Positions 36,537 to 46,656 of a DNA stretch of 64,000 bases are shown here, piece after piece. The stretch covers positions 124,001 through 188,000 of the forward strand of contig JAAFKA010000007.1 of NCBI GenBank assembly GCA_013299115.1. Direction: 5' to 3'. The notes under the pieces were generated by a model. The model was not told the DNA's origin. It saw only the letters and a program-made list of their open reading frames with translations, and did not search any database. Within the stretch, counting starts at the first letter, position 1. Every line of letters begins with the position of its first letter. The position numbers and the translations under genes were made by a program. This DNA is from Cytophagales bacterium. GTDB lineage: Bacteria; Bacteroidota; Bacteroidia; Cytophagales; Thermoflexibacteraceae.

Positions 36537-37280
36537 ATGACAAAATTCTCTATTTTTATTCGTACCATTTTGGTTGGCTTTGTCTTGCTATTTTTGTCAG
36601 CATGTGGGGGCTACAAAACGCAGCGAAACTACACCAAAAATTTGGCAGCCTCGCCCAAAATAGCAGTGCTTACGCCTTATGCAGACGTAGAGGAATTGTA
36701 TTTGGCAAATGATTTTAAGCAAGAAAAGCAAACCTTAGACACCATAGGCATAGAAAAAGGCAAACAAGCCATTCAAAAGAAAACCATCGAGGGTTTGCCA
36801 CCAACCCTAAATCCTTATCCTGTGCAGCTAACCCAAGAGTTTCAGCAAAAAAGCAAAGCCGATGTGTTGCTCATGCTCAAAGAATTAGATAAAAATTCCC
36901 TCAAAGATGTCATCATGCCTGCTTACGTGAAAGAATTGTTGAAACAAAAGCAATTAGCTACTGTGGTTTTGCTTTATCACATAGGCAGCTATAAATCTTC
37001 GAGAAGAAACAAACAAGACGAAGTAGTTTATAACACCAAACAAGCCTTAGACGGTATTTTTTCGGCTGGTTCTCCCACCAATTCCTCTGCACCAAACTTT
37101 CCTGATGATGCCATCAGTGTTTTGCATTTGGTAATTTATGACGTAAAAGAAGAAAAATTTTTGTACTACGATAATGAAACCAACTTCGAGGTCAGTGAGC
37201 CTGATGTACCCATACCTGCCGAAGCCGTTGATAATCAACTCAAAGAATTGTTAAAAAAATTGAAAAAAGACTTGCATTAA
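36537..37280 (+). CDS. lipoprotein of unknown function
   Basis: 247 residues. Lipobox LSAC near residues 20-23 (FVLLFLSACGGYK). The mature part begins KIAVLTPYADVEELY, has a Lys-rich middle and DDAISVLHLVIYDVKEEKFLYYDNE near the C-terminus, which recalls lipoproteins that act with secretion or stress systems, but no family is claimed. It ends in a Lys-rich helix. Terminator 15 bp after the stop. Confidence 0.7.
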   Translation: MTKFSIFIRTILVGFVLLFLSACGGYKTQRNYTKNLAASPKIAVLTPYADVEELYLANDFKQEKQTLDTIGIEKGKQAIQKKTIEGLPPTLNPYPVQLTQEFQQKSKADVLLMLKELDKNSLKDVIMPAYVKELLKQKQLATVVLLYHIGSYKSSRRNKQDEVVYNTKQALDGIFSAGSPTNSSAPNFPDDAISVLHLVIYDVKEEKFLYYDNETNFEVSEPDVPIPAEAVDNQLKELLKKLKKDLH

Positions 37281-37294
37281 GTAAGTAGACAAAT

Positions 37295-37323
37295 TTATCG
37301 GACACTTTAAAAGTGTCCGATAA
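37295..37323 (+). terminator. terminator of the lipoprotein gene
   Basis: TTATCGGACACTTT and AAAGTGTCCGATAA form a 14-bp perfect stem, followed by TTGATTTT. Confidence 0.75.
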
Positions 37324-37437
37324 TTGATTTTCAAGGGGTTATAAAAATAGAAACTTACTTTTATTTTGTCTTATTACTTAAGTGGCTGCAATTTTAAAAA
37401 AAAGTTATATTTGTTATGCTTGCATAATAAATAATAT

Positions 37438-37445
37438 TAACTTTG
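37438..37445 (+). promoter_or_regulatory. -7 box of the marR-type gene
   Basis: TAACTTTG, 33 bp before the ATG. The nearest TTG (37411-37413) is 24 bp away, one more than the usual range. Confidence 0.4.
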
Positions 37446-37478
37446 TGTTCAAAGTTCATACACACACTTTATAAGCCG

Positions 37479-37981
37479 ATGCCCGACAAAAAATATATCA
37501 ACCGCAAATCTTTAGACCTTAACATCAAGGCTGCTTGGCTAGCCATTACCAAAATGTATAATACCTTAGGTTTGGAGTACGGCATTACACACTCCAACGG
37601 CTTTGTGCTACTCAATATTGATGCTGAAAAAGGTGTGCCTGCCACCAAAATAGCCCCAATGATGGGTATGGAAGCTGGCAGTTTGACTCGTCTGCTAAAA
37701 AGCTTGGAAGACGAAGGTTGGATTTATAGACAGACAGACACCGAAGACAAACGCAAGGTTATTGTCTATCTAACTAAAGAAGGCAGACAAAAACGTGAGT
37801 TAGCAAAGTTAGCCGTAAGAGAATTTAACCGCCGAGTACGAGAGGAAATCCCCGCTGAAAAGTTGGAAATCTTTTTTGATGTCATAGAAACGGCTTACCA
37901 GGTAGCTGAGAACATAAGAGAACACGCAGCAGAGGAAGTGGCTGAAAAAGTGCCAGAAGTTGTAAAAGAAGAAGTATTTTG
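37479..37981 (+). CDS. MarR family transcriptional regulator
   Basis: About 167 residues from the ATG at 37479; an earlier TTG is less likely. Winged helix-turn-helix: VPATKIAPMMGMEAGSLTRL is the HTH, DEGWIYRQTDTEDKRKVIVY the wing, LTKEGRQKRELA the following helix. A Glu-rich tail (HAAEEVAEKVPEVVKEE) is unusual. Likely a ligand-responsive repressor. The thioesterase gene starts 20 bp downstream, so both probably share a transcript; lipid or aromatic acid response is a guess from that neighbour. Confidence 0.88.
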
Positions 37982-38001
37982 ATACATTTTAAGACAAGAC
38001 C

Positions 38002-38433
38002 ATGCAATACAAAAAACAAGCACACATTAGGTGGTCAGATTTAGACCCAAACTATCATCTCCGCCATTCAGCTTTTTATGATTTGGCAGCCCAATTTCGT
38101 ACCGAGTTTTTGCAGAGTCAGGGCATAGGCATAGAGTTGTTTCAGCAGCACCGAGTTAATCCTGTGTTATTAAGAGAAGAAGGTGTTTTCAAGAAAGAAA
38201 TCCGCTACGGACAAGAAATTTTTCTCCTTTTCGAACTGAAAGGACTCAGTGCTGACTTATCTAAATATAGCATTCAAACTTCCTTTCTGCGCGCAGACGA
38301 TACCTTGTGTGCCACCGTAACAGTTTTCGGTGGTTGGTTAGACTTTAATACACGCAAATTGGTAGTGCCTCCACAAGTAATTATTGATACTGTGGAAAAA
38401 ATGCCGAAACACAAGGATTTTGAATTATTATAA
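38002..38433 (+). CDS. acyl-CoA thioesterase, 4HBT hotdog family
   Basis: 143 residues. The opening IRWSDLDPNYHLRHSAFYDL is the catalytic region of the 4-hydroxybenzoyl-CoA thioesterase/YbgC-like hotdog fold (Asp in place). A single hotdog of normal length. It hydrolyses acyl-CoA thioesters; chain length cannot be told. Downstream of the MarR regulator in the same unit. Confidence 0.8.
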   Translation: MQYKKQAHIRWSDLDPNYHLRHSAFYDLAAQFRTEFLQSQGIGIELFQQHRVNPVLLREEGVFKKEIRYGQEIFLLFELKGLSADLSKYSIQTSFLRADDTLCATVTVFGGWLDFNTRKLVVPPQVIIDTVEKMPKHKDFELL

Positions 38434-38571
38434 CTTTTGCCTCCAAAGTAATTTAATTGTACTGTTCAAATTAATTGCACTATTCAAAAAAAATTGCCTA
38501 AAAACTTTCTCTTTCAACTAAAAAACTTAGCTTTACGGCAAGTAAAATAAACACCAAAACACACCAAAATT

Positions 38572-39684
38572 ATGATTATCGGAGTTCCAAAAGAAATTAA
38601 AAACAACGAAAACCGTGTGGGCATGACCCCATCTGGCGTAATGGAAATGGCAGACAGAGGGCATACGGTCTATATTCAATCTACCGCAGGCGAAGGCAGT
38701 GGTTTTGATGATGAAGACTACATTTCGGCAGGGGGCAAAATATTGCCTACTATCAAAGACGTTTACCAAATAGCCGACATGATAGTAAAGGTAAAAGAGC
38801 CAATCAAAGAAGAATATCCTTTGATTAAAAAAGGACAACTTTTGTTTACCTATTTTCACTTTGCGTCTTCGGAAGACTTGACCCATGCTATGATTAAAAA
38901 TGGGTCGGTATGTTTGGCTTACGAAACCGTAGAGAAAACCGACAGAAGTTTGCCTTTGTTAATCCCAATGTCTGAAGTGGCAGGCAGAATGTCTATTCAA
39001 GAAGGTGCAAAATATTTGGAAAAACCAATCAAAGGCAAAGGAATTTTGTTAGGCGGCATACCAGGCGTAAAACCAGCCTACGTTTTGGTTTTAGGCGGTG
39101 GCATCGTGGGTACGCAAGCAGCACGTATGGCTGCGGGCTTGGGTGCAAAAGTTACCATTATGGACGTAAATTTGCAACGCCTACGCTACCTCGACGAAAT
39201 CATGCCTGCCAACGTAACTTGCTTAATGTCAAGCAAGTACAACATCAGAGAAGAAATTAAACACGCCGACCTTATCATCGGGGCAGTCCTCATTCCAGGA
39301 GCAAAAGCACCTTCTTTGATAACCAGAGATATGCTTAAACTCATGCACCCAGGCGCAGTAATGGTAGATGTGGCAATAGACCAAGGAGGCTGTTTTGAAA
39401 CCAGCAAAGCCACTACCCACGAAAATCCTACCTATATCATCGATGATGTGGTGCATTATTGCGTAGCCAATATGCCAGGTGCCGTACCTTATACTTCTAC
39501 CATTGGTTTGACCAACGCCACCTTGCCTTATGCCATTCAGTTGGCAAACAAAGGCTGGAAACAAGCCTGCAAAGACAACCACGAATTGTTGTTAGGTTTG
39601 AACGTAGTCGATGGAAAAATTGTTTATAAAGCTGTAGCCGAAGCCTTTAACTTGGCTTATACACCAGTAGAGCAAGTGATGTAA
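38572..39684 (+). CDS. ald: alanine dehydrogenase
   Basis: 370 residues. NAD-dependent L-alanine/pyruvate interconversion. The N-terminus MIIGVPKEIKNNENRVGMTP contains the substrate-binding Arg and Lys region. The dinucleotide-binding motif is VLGGGIVGTQAARMAAGLGA near 170-190; AIDQGGCFETSKATTH and CVANMPGAVPYTSTIGLTNA are conserved. Length is typical (about 370). Single gene, bounded downstream by a strong terminator. Confidence 0.95.
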   Translation: MIIGVPKEIKNNENRVGMTPSGVMEMADRGHTVYIQSTAGEGSGFDDEDYISAGGKILPTIKDVYQIADMIVKVKEPIKEEYPLIKKGQLLFTYFHFASSEDLTHAMIKNGSVCLAYETVEKTDRSLPLLIPMSEVAGRMSIQEGAKYLEKPIKGKGILLGGIPGVKPAYVLVLGGGIVGTQAARMAAGLGAKVTIMDVNLQRLRYLDEIMPANVTCLMSSKYNIREEIKHADLIIGAVLIPGAKAPSLITRDMLKLMHPGAVMVDVAIDQGGCFETSKATTHENPTYIIDDVVHYCVANMPGAVPYTSTIGLTNATLPYAIQLANKGWKQACKDNHELLLGLNVVDGKIVYKAVAEAFNLAYTPVEQVM

Positions 39685-39754
39685 ATCTATATTTGCCTTT
39701 AGGCGAATACCATCAGTTTTAGATAACAATTAACTTCAAAAAACTTAGATTGGC

Positions 39755-39788
39755 AAAACTAACAGTTCTCCTAAGAACTGTTAGTTTT
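39755..39788. terminator. bidirectional terminator between ald and crtB
   Basis: AAAACTAACAGTTCT pairs perfectly with AGAACTGTTAGTTTT, 4-nt loop, T-rich on the plus side and A-rich on the other. A TTTGCCTTTAGGCGAA palindrome copy lies at 39692-39707. Confidence 0.85.
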
Positions 39789-39795
39789 ATTATTT

Positions 39796-40632
39796 TTACC
39801 AATAATTCAATCGGTGTTTGATATAACTTCTAATCAAAATAGAAATTTTGCGGTTATTAGGCAAACGTATTCTCTCTGCCAAGACTGCGGCGCTACTTGC
39901 TTTTTGAATTTTTTTGAATAGTTTGAGATAGTAGATGTATGCCAAATAGACCCCTAACTGAGCTTTTTTGGGTAAGTTCATAATGCCCCAATAAGCTGCA
40001 TCAAAGTCCTTTTGAATATCAACTTCTATGGAATGTTTGACCTCCTCTGTAAATCTTTCATAATCCAAATCAGGAAAATATACCCTTCCTCTCTCCATAT
40101 AATCACTTCGCATATCTCTCAAAAAATTTACTTTCTGAAAAGCAGCCCCCAATTTTCTTGCTGAGTCACGCAAACGCAAATATTCAGATTGATTGCCCTC
40201 ACAAAAGACGTGCAAACACATCAAACCCACTACTTCAGCAGAGCCATAAATATATTCTTCATACTTGGCAGTATTATATTCGTGCATATACAAGTCCATT
40301 TCCATGCTATGTAAAAAAGCCTCTATCAAATCTTTTTCTATCCCAAACTGATTGACTACCAACTGAAAGGAATGTAAGACAGGGTTTAAACTTATTTTTT
40401 CGTCTATAGCTCTGTATGTATCACTTTTAAACTCTGCCAACAATTTCTTTTTATCATACCCATGAAAGGTATCTACTATTTCATCGGCATAACGAACAAA
40501 ACCATAAATACTATAAATGGGGCGGTGCAAACTCTTATCCAAAGTCCGAATACCCAATGAAAACGAGGTACTATAATGTTTGGTTATCAATTCACTACAT
40601 TTGTAGGTGGTTGTATTAAATAAATCCATCAT
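39796..40632 (-). CDS. crtB: phytoene/squalene synthase family protein
   Basis: 278 residues. First Asp-rich motif YADEIVDTF and second DMRSDYMERGRVYFPD are those of head-to-head prenyl synthases. It should condense two GGPP to phytoene, the first step to carotenoids, which pigment many Cytophagia. Length and spacing match bacterial CrtB. The start is one of two adjacent ATGs. Other carotenoid genes are not adjacent; squalene synthase (HpnC/D) is the alternative reading. Confidence 0.82.
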   Translation of the reverse strand: MMDLFNTTTYKCSELITKHYSTSFSLGIRTLDKSLHRPIYSIYGFVRYADEIVDTFHGYDKKKLLAEFKSDTYRAIDEKISLNPVLHSFQLVVNQFGIEKDLIEAFLHSMEMDLYMHEYNTAKYEEYIYGSAEVVGLMCLHVFCEGNQSEYLRLRDSARKLGAAFQKVNFLRDMRSDYMERGRVYFPDLDYERFTEEVKHSIEVDIQKDFDAAYWGIMNLPKKAQLGVYLAYIYYLKLFKKIQKASSAAVLAERIRLPNNRKISILIRSYIKHRLNYW

Positions 40633-40930
40633 AGCTTTGCAAAGTTTTTTTAGATGAAAAGTAGGTTTAATTATTGTAGCACTTATATAACCCGCAAAAA
40701 AAATAAATGTTCTATTTTTTGGACAATTTTGTTTAACTAAACAAGCTCAAAAATTAATCAAAAGTCATTCGCATAGTACCTACAAATATAAATTAGATTA
40801 GTCTTTGCACGAAATTTAGCAAATATACGATTAATATTCTAATTTTTAAACCCCAAACTTTATAATTTCGTTATATTTGCACGATTATTGAATTACCAAT
40901 GAACCAATAAAGCAAAATTCTCTTGTTGTA
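40633..40930 (+). promoter_or_regulatory. divergent intergenic region with a -7 box at 40872-40879
   Basis: AT-rich, no gene. TATATTTG at 40872-40879 is the likely -7 element of the gene at 40931, giving a leader of about 45 nt. No matching TTG is found upstream, and no clear crtB promoter is seen. Confidence 0.35.
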
Positions 40931-41746
40931 ATGAAAAAAATAAGCTACTTTCTCCTCCTTTGCTTGCTACTTGTCATCAATAGTTTGCAAGCCCAAGAAA
41001 CTTCCTACACTGTGATGTATGTCAGTGGAACAATCAAATTGCAAGCCACAAACAAACCTATTAAGATTGGTGACAAACTCACAGGCGAAAGTGAAGTGGT
41101 CTTTGCCAATAAAAATGATGCTTTGGCACTACTCAGTTCCAAAGGTCGTTTTACAGTCAAAATCAAAGGTGTGGAAGAAGAAGGCGATGCCATAATAGTA
41201 CAAAAATATATTCAACCCGCCAGAGGTCGGTTTAACATTCCTCGCCAAAGCAACTCGCAACTTCAAGACCTCCAACGAAACTTTGAGCTAAGTGCCTATG
41301 TAGTTTTGGATACAGGAACTTACTTGCTTGTAAATCCTGTGGCTTTTCCAATGAATAAAACTTCTTATTTTTATGTAACTTACGAATATGAAGGCAAAGA
41401 AGTTACTCAACAATTACCTGCTTTCCGCAATAAATTATTGCTTTCTGAAACAGTGGTTTATGGCACACGCAGCCCCAAAAAAGTGAAAGAAGTCTATCTT
41501 TTTTACTACAATTTTAATAAAGACGACAGCATTTTGATTTCGGCTTTCAACTTACAATTCATTAAAGACCACAAAAAGTTGAAAGAAGAAGTAAATATTT
41601 TAGTCAATATGTTAGTCAATCGCAAAGCCTCTAAAGGTGAAATTTGTGGCGAAGTTACCAATTTCATGAATGAGTTTTATGGTAATATCAATGCTGACGA
41701 CCTCTACAAATGGTTGGATAAAACTTATCAGATTCACAATTATTAA
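40931..41746 (+). CDS. secreted protein of unknown function
   Basis: 271 residues with a signal peptide ending SLQAQ. The first 90 mature residues (VMYVSGTIKLQATNKPIKIG, DALALLSSKGRFTVKIKG) look like the FecR/SH3-like beta module common in Bacteroidota surface proteins. The rest has VKEVYLFYYNFNKDDSILI and a helical C-terminus. No named family. Monocistronic, convergent with the GlxA-like gene. Confidence 0.7.
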   Translation: MKKISYFLLLCLLLVINSLQAQETSYTVMYVSGTIKLQATNKPIKIGDKLTGESEVVFANKNDALALLSSKGRFTVKIKGVEEEGDAIIVQKYIQPARGRFNIPRQSNSQLQDLQRNFELSAYVVLDTGTYLLVNPVAFPMNKTSYFYVTYEYEGKEVTQQLPAFRNKLLLSETVVYGTRSPKKVKEVYLFYYNFNKDDSILISAFNLQFIKDHKKLKEEVNILVNMLVNRKASKGEICGEVTNFMNEFYGNINADDLYKWLDKTYQIHNY

Positions 41747-41756
41747 CAACAGATGA

Positions 41757-42677
41757 TTACCCTGCCAACAACCTACTTATCTGCCTTTCGCTACTTAATC
41801 CACACTGTTCGGCTATTTGTTTGCGAGAAAGGTTAGGATTTTTTAAGAGTTCAGCTATTTTTTCTTTCCGCAACAGCGTAATATAATCATGTAAAGTAAT
41901 GCCTGTTTCCTGTTTAAAGATTCGAGTTAGATTGCGTGTACTCATTGAGGCTATCTCCGCCAAGTCGAGCAAAGTGCTGGGGCGATGTAAGTTGAGTTGC
42001 AACCAATCCTGTAATAGGTGTATGCCTGTGTGTATGTGATTGCGGTAAGTCAAAAATACACTTTGCTGTTGAGTTTCACCTGTTCTACGGTTATAAACCA
42101 CCAACTCCCTTGCAACTTTAAAAGCAAAATAGTCGTCTTTCATTTGGGTCAGAATGTGCAAAGCTAAATCTATACCCGAAGTTACACCTGCACTTGTGTA
42201 GATGCCATCTTCCTCTGTAAAAAGTATGTTTTCTTGTACTTTTGCTTTTGGGTAATGCCGTTGCAATTCAGCTGTTCGTTTCCAATGAGTGGTACATCTT
42301 CTACCATTTAGCAAACCCGCTAAACCCAAAAAAAAAGCTCCAGTGCATATTGTGCAGAGCTTCGCACCACGTTGGTAAGCCATAGTAACCCACTCTAAAA
42401 GCTGTTTTTCGGCTGCCAATTCTTTGGAGTGCATATAGTTAATGTCTGCACCTGGAATGAAAATAAAATCTCCGACTTGTGGACTGATAGCAGAAAAATG
42501 TTGCAAATCACCAAAGGGCAAAGTCGTGGAGGTGTGTAAACTGGTCGTAAAACTACAATAATGCACCTGTATTTTTGCTCCATACCCTATTGCTTCCAAG
42601 AAAACTTGGTCTGCCCCTGCTAAATCTAATAGATGTAAATGAGGTAAGATAAGAAAAATTATTTGAGTATTTGCCAT
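41757..42677 (-). CDS. GlxA-like AraC family regulator with DJ-1/PfpI domain
   Basis: 306 residues from the ATG at 42677. N-terminal DJ-1/PfpI (amidase-like) domain with LCTICTGAFFLGLAGLLNGR as the nucleophile-elbow region, C-terminal AraC double HTH (LDLAEIASMSTRNLTRIFKQ ... RKQIAEQCGLSSERQISR). These regulators sense small amines or amides; DJ-1 domains here are generally sensory. No target is evident. It stands between a secreted-protein gene and the tuf terminator. Confidence 0.88.
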   Translation of the reverse strand: MANTQIIFLILPHLHLLDLAGADQVFLEAIGYGAKIQVHYCSFTTSLHTSTTLPFGDLQHFSAISPQVGDFIFIPGADINYMHSKELAAEKQLLEWVTMAYQRGAKLCTICTGAFFLGLAGLLNGRRCTTHWKRTAELQRHYPKAKVQENILFTEEDGIYTSAGVTSGIDLALHILTQMKDDYFAFKVARELVVYNRRTGETQQQSVFLTYRNHIHTGIHLLQDWLQLNLHRPSTLLDLAEIASMSTRNLTRIFKQETGITLHDYITLLRKEKIAELLKNPNLSRKQIAEQCGLSSERQISRLLAG

Positions 42678-42810
42678 AACTTCGTAGTAGAATAAGAAAT
42701 AATATGAACTGTGGTAATTTAAGCCATTTCTTTTGTGGGACGCAAAAATATTCATTAACTAAGCAACAATTATTTATCATAATTACTTATCATAATTGTT
42801 TTGTACATCA

Positions 42811-42826
42811 TTCACCTAAAGGCGAA
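42811..42826. repeat. TTCACCTAAAGGCGAA palindrome
   Basis: Near-perfect copy of the 16-bp palindrome also at 13646, 28931 and 39692. It sits directly downstream of the tuf terminator. Confidence 0.55.
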
Positions 42827-42834
42827 TATACAAT

Positions 42835-42868
42835 AAAAAAGCCTTATCAATTAAGACAAGGCTTTTTT
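42835..42868 (-). terminator. intrinsic terminator of tuf
   Basis: AAAAAAGCCTT pairs with AAGGCTTTTTT; minus-strand T-run after the stem. It lies 25 bp past the tuf stop. Confidence 0.85.
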
Positions 42869-42892
42869 ATTATGATTAGTAAATTGTACGGA

Positions 42893-44080
42893 TTACTTTG
42901 TAATTTCTACAACTTGACCTGCACCAATAGTTCTGCCACCTTCACGGATAGCGAAACGCAAGCCTTTTTCCATAGCAATTTCTTTTTGCAATTTTACAGT
43001 AATTGTGATGTTATCACCAGGCATAACCATGTCCACACCTTCTGGCAAGCTGATAGTACCTGTAACGTCAGTTGTACGGAAGTAGAACTGAGGGTTATAA
43101 CCTTTGAAGAATGGCGTGTGACGACCACCTTCTTCTTTTGACAACACATAGATTTCAGCCGTAAATTCTGTGTGTGGTTTTACGCTACCTGGTTTGCAAA
43201 TAACCATACCTCTACGGATTTGCTCTTTGTCAATACCACGCAATAACAAACCTACGTTATCACCAGCTTCACCTCTGTCCAATATTTTACGGAACATTTC
43301 AACACCTGTAACAGTAGATTTCAAACCTTCTGCACCCATACCTAAGATATCAACAGTTTCGCCAGAGTTTACTACACCTCTTTCAATTCTACCAGTTGCA
43401 ACTGTACCACGACCAGTGATAGAGAATACGTCTTCAACAGGCATCAAGAAAGGTTGGTCAACCAAACGAACAGGCAATGGAATATGGTTATCAACAGCAT
43501 CCATCAACGCATCGATAGTTTTAGTCCATTTTGGTTCGCCATTCAAGCCACCCAAAGCAGAACCTTGAATAACAGGAATAGTATCGCCAGGGAAGTTATA
43601 GAAAGTCAATAATTCTCTGATTTCCATTTCAACTAACTCCAACAATTCTGGGTCATCAACCATGTCCACTTTGTTCATGAAAACAACCAAAGAAGGTACA
43701 CCTACTTGGCGAGCCAACAAGATGTGTTCACGAGTTTGAGGCATAGGACCATCAGTTGCAGCCACAACTAAAATAGCACCGTCCATTTGAGCAGCACCTG
43801 TAACCATGTTTTTAACATAATCGGCGTGTCCAGGGCAATCTACGTGAGCATAGTGTCTTTTTTCAGTTGAATACTCTACGTGAGAAGTATTGATAGTAAT
43901 ACCTCTTTCTTTTTCTTCTGGTGCATTATCGATAGAAGAGAAATCACGCATTTGAGCTAAACCTTTGCTTGCCAATACTTTAGTGATTGCTGCTGTCAAG
44001 GTTGTTTTACCATGGTCAACGTGACCAATAGTTCCTACGTTTAAGTGAGGTTTTGAACGGTCAAAATTTTCTTTAGCCAT
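42893..44080 (-). CDS. tuf: elongation factor Tu
   Basis: 395 residues. GTPase that delivers aminoacyl-tRNA to the ribosome. P-loop GHVDHGKT (19-26), effector region [28 protein letters not shown], then domains II and III ending [10 protein letters not shown]. It is preceded on the minus strand by tRNA-Tyr, tRNA-Gly and tRNA-Thr, so it is the last gene of that transcript, closed by its own terminator. Confidence 0.98.
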   Translation of the reverse strand: MAKENFDRSKPHLNVGTIGHVDHGKTTLTAAITKVLASKGLAQMRDFSSIDNAPEEKERGITINTSHVEYSTEKRHYAHVDCPGHADYVKNMVTGAAQMDGAILVVAATDGPMPQTREHILLARQVGVPSLVVFMNKVDMVDDPELLELVEMEIRELLTFYNFPGDTIPVIQGSALGGLNGEPKWTKTIDALMDAVDNHIPLPVRLVDQPFLMPVEDVFSITGRGTVATGRIERGVVNSGETVDILGMGAEGLKSTVTGVEMFRKILDRGEAGDNVGLLLRGIDKEQIRRGMVICKPGSVKPHTEFTAEIYVLSKEEGGRHTPFFKGYNPQFYFRTTDVTGTISLPEGVDMVMPGDNITITVKLQKEIAMEKGLRFAIREGGRTIGAGQVVEITK

Positions 44081-44205
44081 TTTTGTAATTTGAAATTAGT
44101 TTTTTTACGATTGAAACAAATAATACTCACACCTTCACCAGTTCCATTGGAAAACAAAACACATAAAAGTTACTGTTTGTTTACCTGTGGCAATCAGTAA
44201 AATTG

Positions 44206-44277
<72 letters not shown>

Positions 44278-44290
44278 TTCGATTGAGTTG

Positions 44291-44363
44291 AGCGGAAGAC
44301 GAGGCTCGAACCCGCGACCTACAGCTTGGAAGGCTGTCGCTCTACCAACTGAGCTACTTCCGC
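44291..44363 (-). tRNA. tRNA-Gly (TCC)
   Basis: 73 nt. Acceptor stem GCGGAAG/CTTCCGC, anticodon arm ACAGC-CTTCCAA-GCTGT with anticodon TCC, T-loop GGTTCGA. CCA not encoded. 13 bp from tRNA-Thr. Confidence 0.93.
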
Positions 44364-44385
44364 ATACTTACACTCTGTGGAGTGG

Positions 44386-44468
44386 TGGAGAGAGAAGGAT
44401 TCGAACCTTCGAAGTCGTAAGACAACGGATTTACAGTCCGTCCCGTTTGGCCACTCTGGAATCTCTCC
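44386..44468 (-). tRNA. tRNA-Tyr (GTA)
   Basis: 83 nt with the long variable arm of class II tRNAs. Acceptor stem GGAGAGA/TCTCTCC, anticodon arm ACGGA-CTGTAAA-TCCGT with anticodon GTA. CCA appears encoded just past the discriminator A (44383-44385). Confidence 0.93.
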
Positions 44469-44589
44469 AAATTTAAAGAACTTGTTATGTTGCAAGTAAA
44501 GAATTGCTAATTGGTAGTTAAAGTTTACTATACAGTAGTTAATAGCTATTGTTTTGTATTTTTACTTGCCGTTTCATTTAATTGCGTTG

Positions 44590-44623
44590 CAAAGGTAGTG
44601 GCTTTTTTGAAAACTACCAAACT
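44590..44623 (-). promoter_or_regulatory. promoter of the tRNA-Tyr-Gly-Thr-tuf transcript
   Basis: Minus strand: TTTG at 44623-44620, 22-bp gap, TACCTTTG at 44597-44590, about 120 bp before tRNA-Tyr and past the stop of the symporter gene. Confidence 0.5.
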
Positions 44624-44648
44624 TTTTGTTTTTTTTTTATAACTTTTT

Positions 44649-46430
44649 TTAAAAATATTTATCGAGTAGCTTATTTAGCTGCCAAGCGGAGAGCAAAACT
44701 AAGCCAAAACAGACTGTGGCAAGGGCATAATCGGCAAAAATTAGCTTGCCAATGAAGAATAAAGTGCTGTAAATCAAGACAATACCTAAACCCCACGCCA
44801 AGAAGAGTGGTTTGCTATTGGTTTTTGCTAACTTTGCCAATTTGCCTTCCTCTTTGGTGTTAGCAAGGGTTTGGAAGGGCTGCCAAAAGCCTATGGGTTT
44901 GATGAGGTCGTAAAAAGTTTGTAAAGTTTGGTGATTGGTAGGCGTTGTGTAGAGGGTTACAAGCACCCAAGTTAAGGTGGTGAAAGCTACGGTAACGAAA
45001 AAGTCGTAAGGAAATACGAGGGCAGTTAGGCTGATGTGGTTGGTGTAGGCTATGCAACTAAAAGGAATGAATGGGGCAAGGGTGGCTGCAATTTCACTCC
45101 ACGCATTGATACGCCACCAAAACCACCGCATGATGAGGACTAAACCCAAACCTGCCCCGCAGTTTATCATAAATTGGAAGGCTGCTTCCATAGTAGATAA
45201 TTTGGTGGTTACGAACAAACCAATGAGCATAACCACAAAAGTTGCAAATTTTGAAATCATAACTAATTGATTTTCAGTAGCTTGTGGTTTCATAAATCTT
45301 TTGTAAAAGTCGTTTACCAAATAGCTTGTTCCCCAGTTGAGTTGGGTGGCAATGGTACTCATATAGGCTGCTAAAAACGCAACCAAGAGCAAACCTCGCA
45401 AACCAACGGGCATAAAATCTTTGATTGCCATGATGTAACCTAATTTTTTGTCTTTTTCGGGCAATTCGGGGTAGAGAATGATGACGCAAAGTCCTACCAT
45501 AATCCAAGCCCAAGGGCGAAGGCAATAATGGGCAATTTGGAAAAACAAGGTGGCTTTTACGGCATCTTTTTCTGTTCGGGTACTCATCATGCGTTGCACT
45601 ACGTAGCCGCCGCCGCCCGGTTCTGCCCCTGGATACCAGCTTGCCCACCATTGAAAACCTATGTAAGAGATAAAAGTGGCTATGCTAATGGTCAAAACTT
45701 CTACTGTGCCTGTGGTGTTGGTGGCACTGCCAATTTGAGGAAAAAATGCGAGGGAGACTGCGGGCAGTTTGGCTTGCAAACCTGCAATTCCTCCAATTTT
45801 TTCACTATTGACAACTACAAAAGCCAAGACTATGCAGCCTGTCATGGCTATCACAAATTGGAAAGCATCGGTTACGGCTACGCCCAACAACCCCGAAAGG
45901 CTGGAATAAAAGGCGGTGAGCAACATGGCTGCTGCCACGTACCACAAAACTTGTTCGTCTGAAATATTGAAAAAGACTTTGAGAATGGCTGCTAAGGCTA
46001 TATTGACCCAAGCTATGATGACGCTGTTGAGGAAAATGCCCATATAAATTGCTTTGAAACCTCGCAAATAGGCTGCGGGTTTGCCCGAATATCGTTTTTC
46101 TATGAGTTCGACATCGGTTAAAATATTGGCTCGTTGCCAGAGGTTGGCGAAGAAAAAAGTGGTGAGCATACCGCCAATGACTGCATTCCACCAGAGCCAG
46201 TTGCCACTAATGCCATTTTTGACTACCAATTCGGTTACTAACAGCGGCGTGTCGGCTGCAAAGGTAGTGGCAACCATAGATACGCCTGCCAAACCCCACG
46301 ATAAATTGCGACCTCCCAAAAAATAAGATTCGGTATTTTTGCCTGCTTGTTTGGCGTAATATAAGCCGATGAACAAAGATACAACAAAATAAAGGGCAAT
46401 GATGACCCAATCAATCCAATGTAAAAACAT
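44649..46430 (-). CDS. sodium/solute symporter (SSS family)
   Basis: 593 residues with about 13-14 hydrophobic helices. The N-terminus (DWVIIALYFVVSLFIGLYYA, SYFLGGRNLSWGLAGVSMVA, TTFAADTPL) is the sodium-binding core region of SSS transporters. LLLVAFLAAYMSTIATQLNW matches the helix 8 sodium site. Likely a Na+-coupled sugar, amino-acid or nucleoside importer; substrate unknown. Single gene. Confidence 0.88.
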   Translation of the reverse strand: MFLHWIDWVIIALYFVVSLFIGLYYAKQAGKNTESYFLGGRNLSWGLAGVSMVATTFAADTPLLVTELVVKNGISGNWLWWNAVIGGMLTTFFFANLWQRANILTDVELIEKRYSGKPAAYLRGFKAIYMGIFLNSVIIAWVNIALAAILKVFFNISDEQVLWYVAAAMLLTAFYSSLSGLLGVAVTDAFQFVIAMTGCIVLAFVVVNSEKIGGIAGLQAKLPAVSLAFFPQIGSATNTTGTVEVLTISIATFISYIGFQWWASWYPGAEPGGGGYVVQRMMSTRTEKDAVKATLFFQIAHYCLRPWAWIMVGLCVIILYPELPEKDKKLGYIMAIKDFMPVGLRGLLLVAFLAAYMSTIATQLNWGTSYLVNDFYKRFMKPQATENQLVMISKFATFVVMLIGLFVTTKLSTMEAAFQFMINCGAGLGLVLIMRWFWWRINAWSEIAATLAPFIPFSCIAYTNHISLTALVFPYDFFVTVAFTTLTWVLVTLYTTPTNHQTLQTFYDLIKPIGFWQPFQTLANTKEEGKLAKLAKTNSKPLFLAWGLGIVLIYSTLFFIGKLIFADYALATVCFGLVLLSAWQLNKLLDKYF

Positions 46431-46656
46431 AAAAATAAGTGTGGAATAGGTATATGATATGCAGAACTAATGTAAAATTCAAATAAATTTCAAGGCAATA
46501 AAGTGCGTGGAATGTCGTCATTTTTATTGCTTTCAATTTAATACTTTCAATAGTATTGTAAGGTATCGTTATAATCTTCTCTTCTTTTGTTTTGGAAACT
46601 ACTTTTGATAAAATTGGCAGTGGTCGATAGAACCTGCCAATAGTTATTTTTTTGAA
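46431..46656. other. spacer without gene
   Basis: AT-rich, no gene. Near 46620-46645 GTCGATAGAACCTGCCAATA repeats the flank of the hairpin at 5299-5320. Confidence 0.4.
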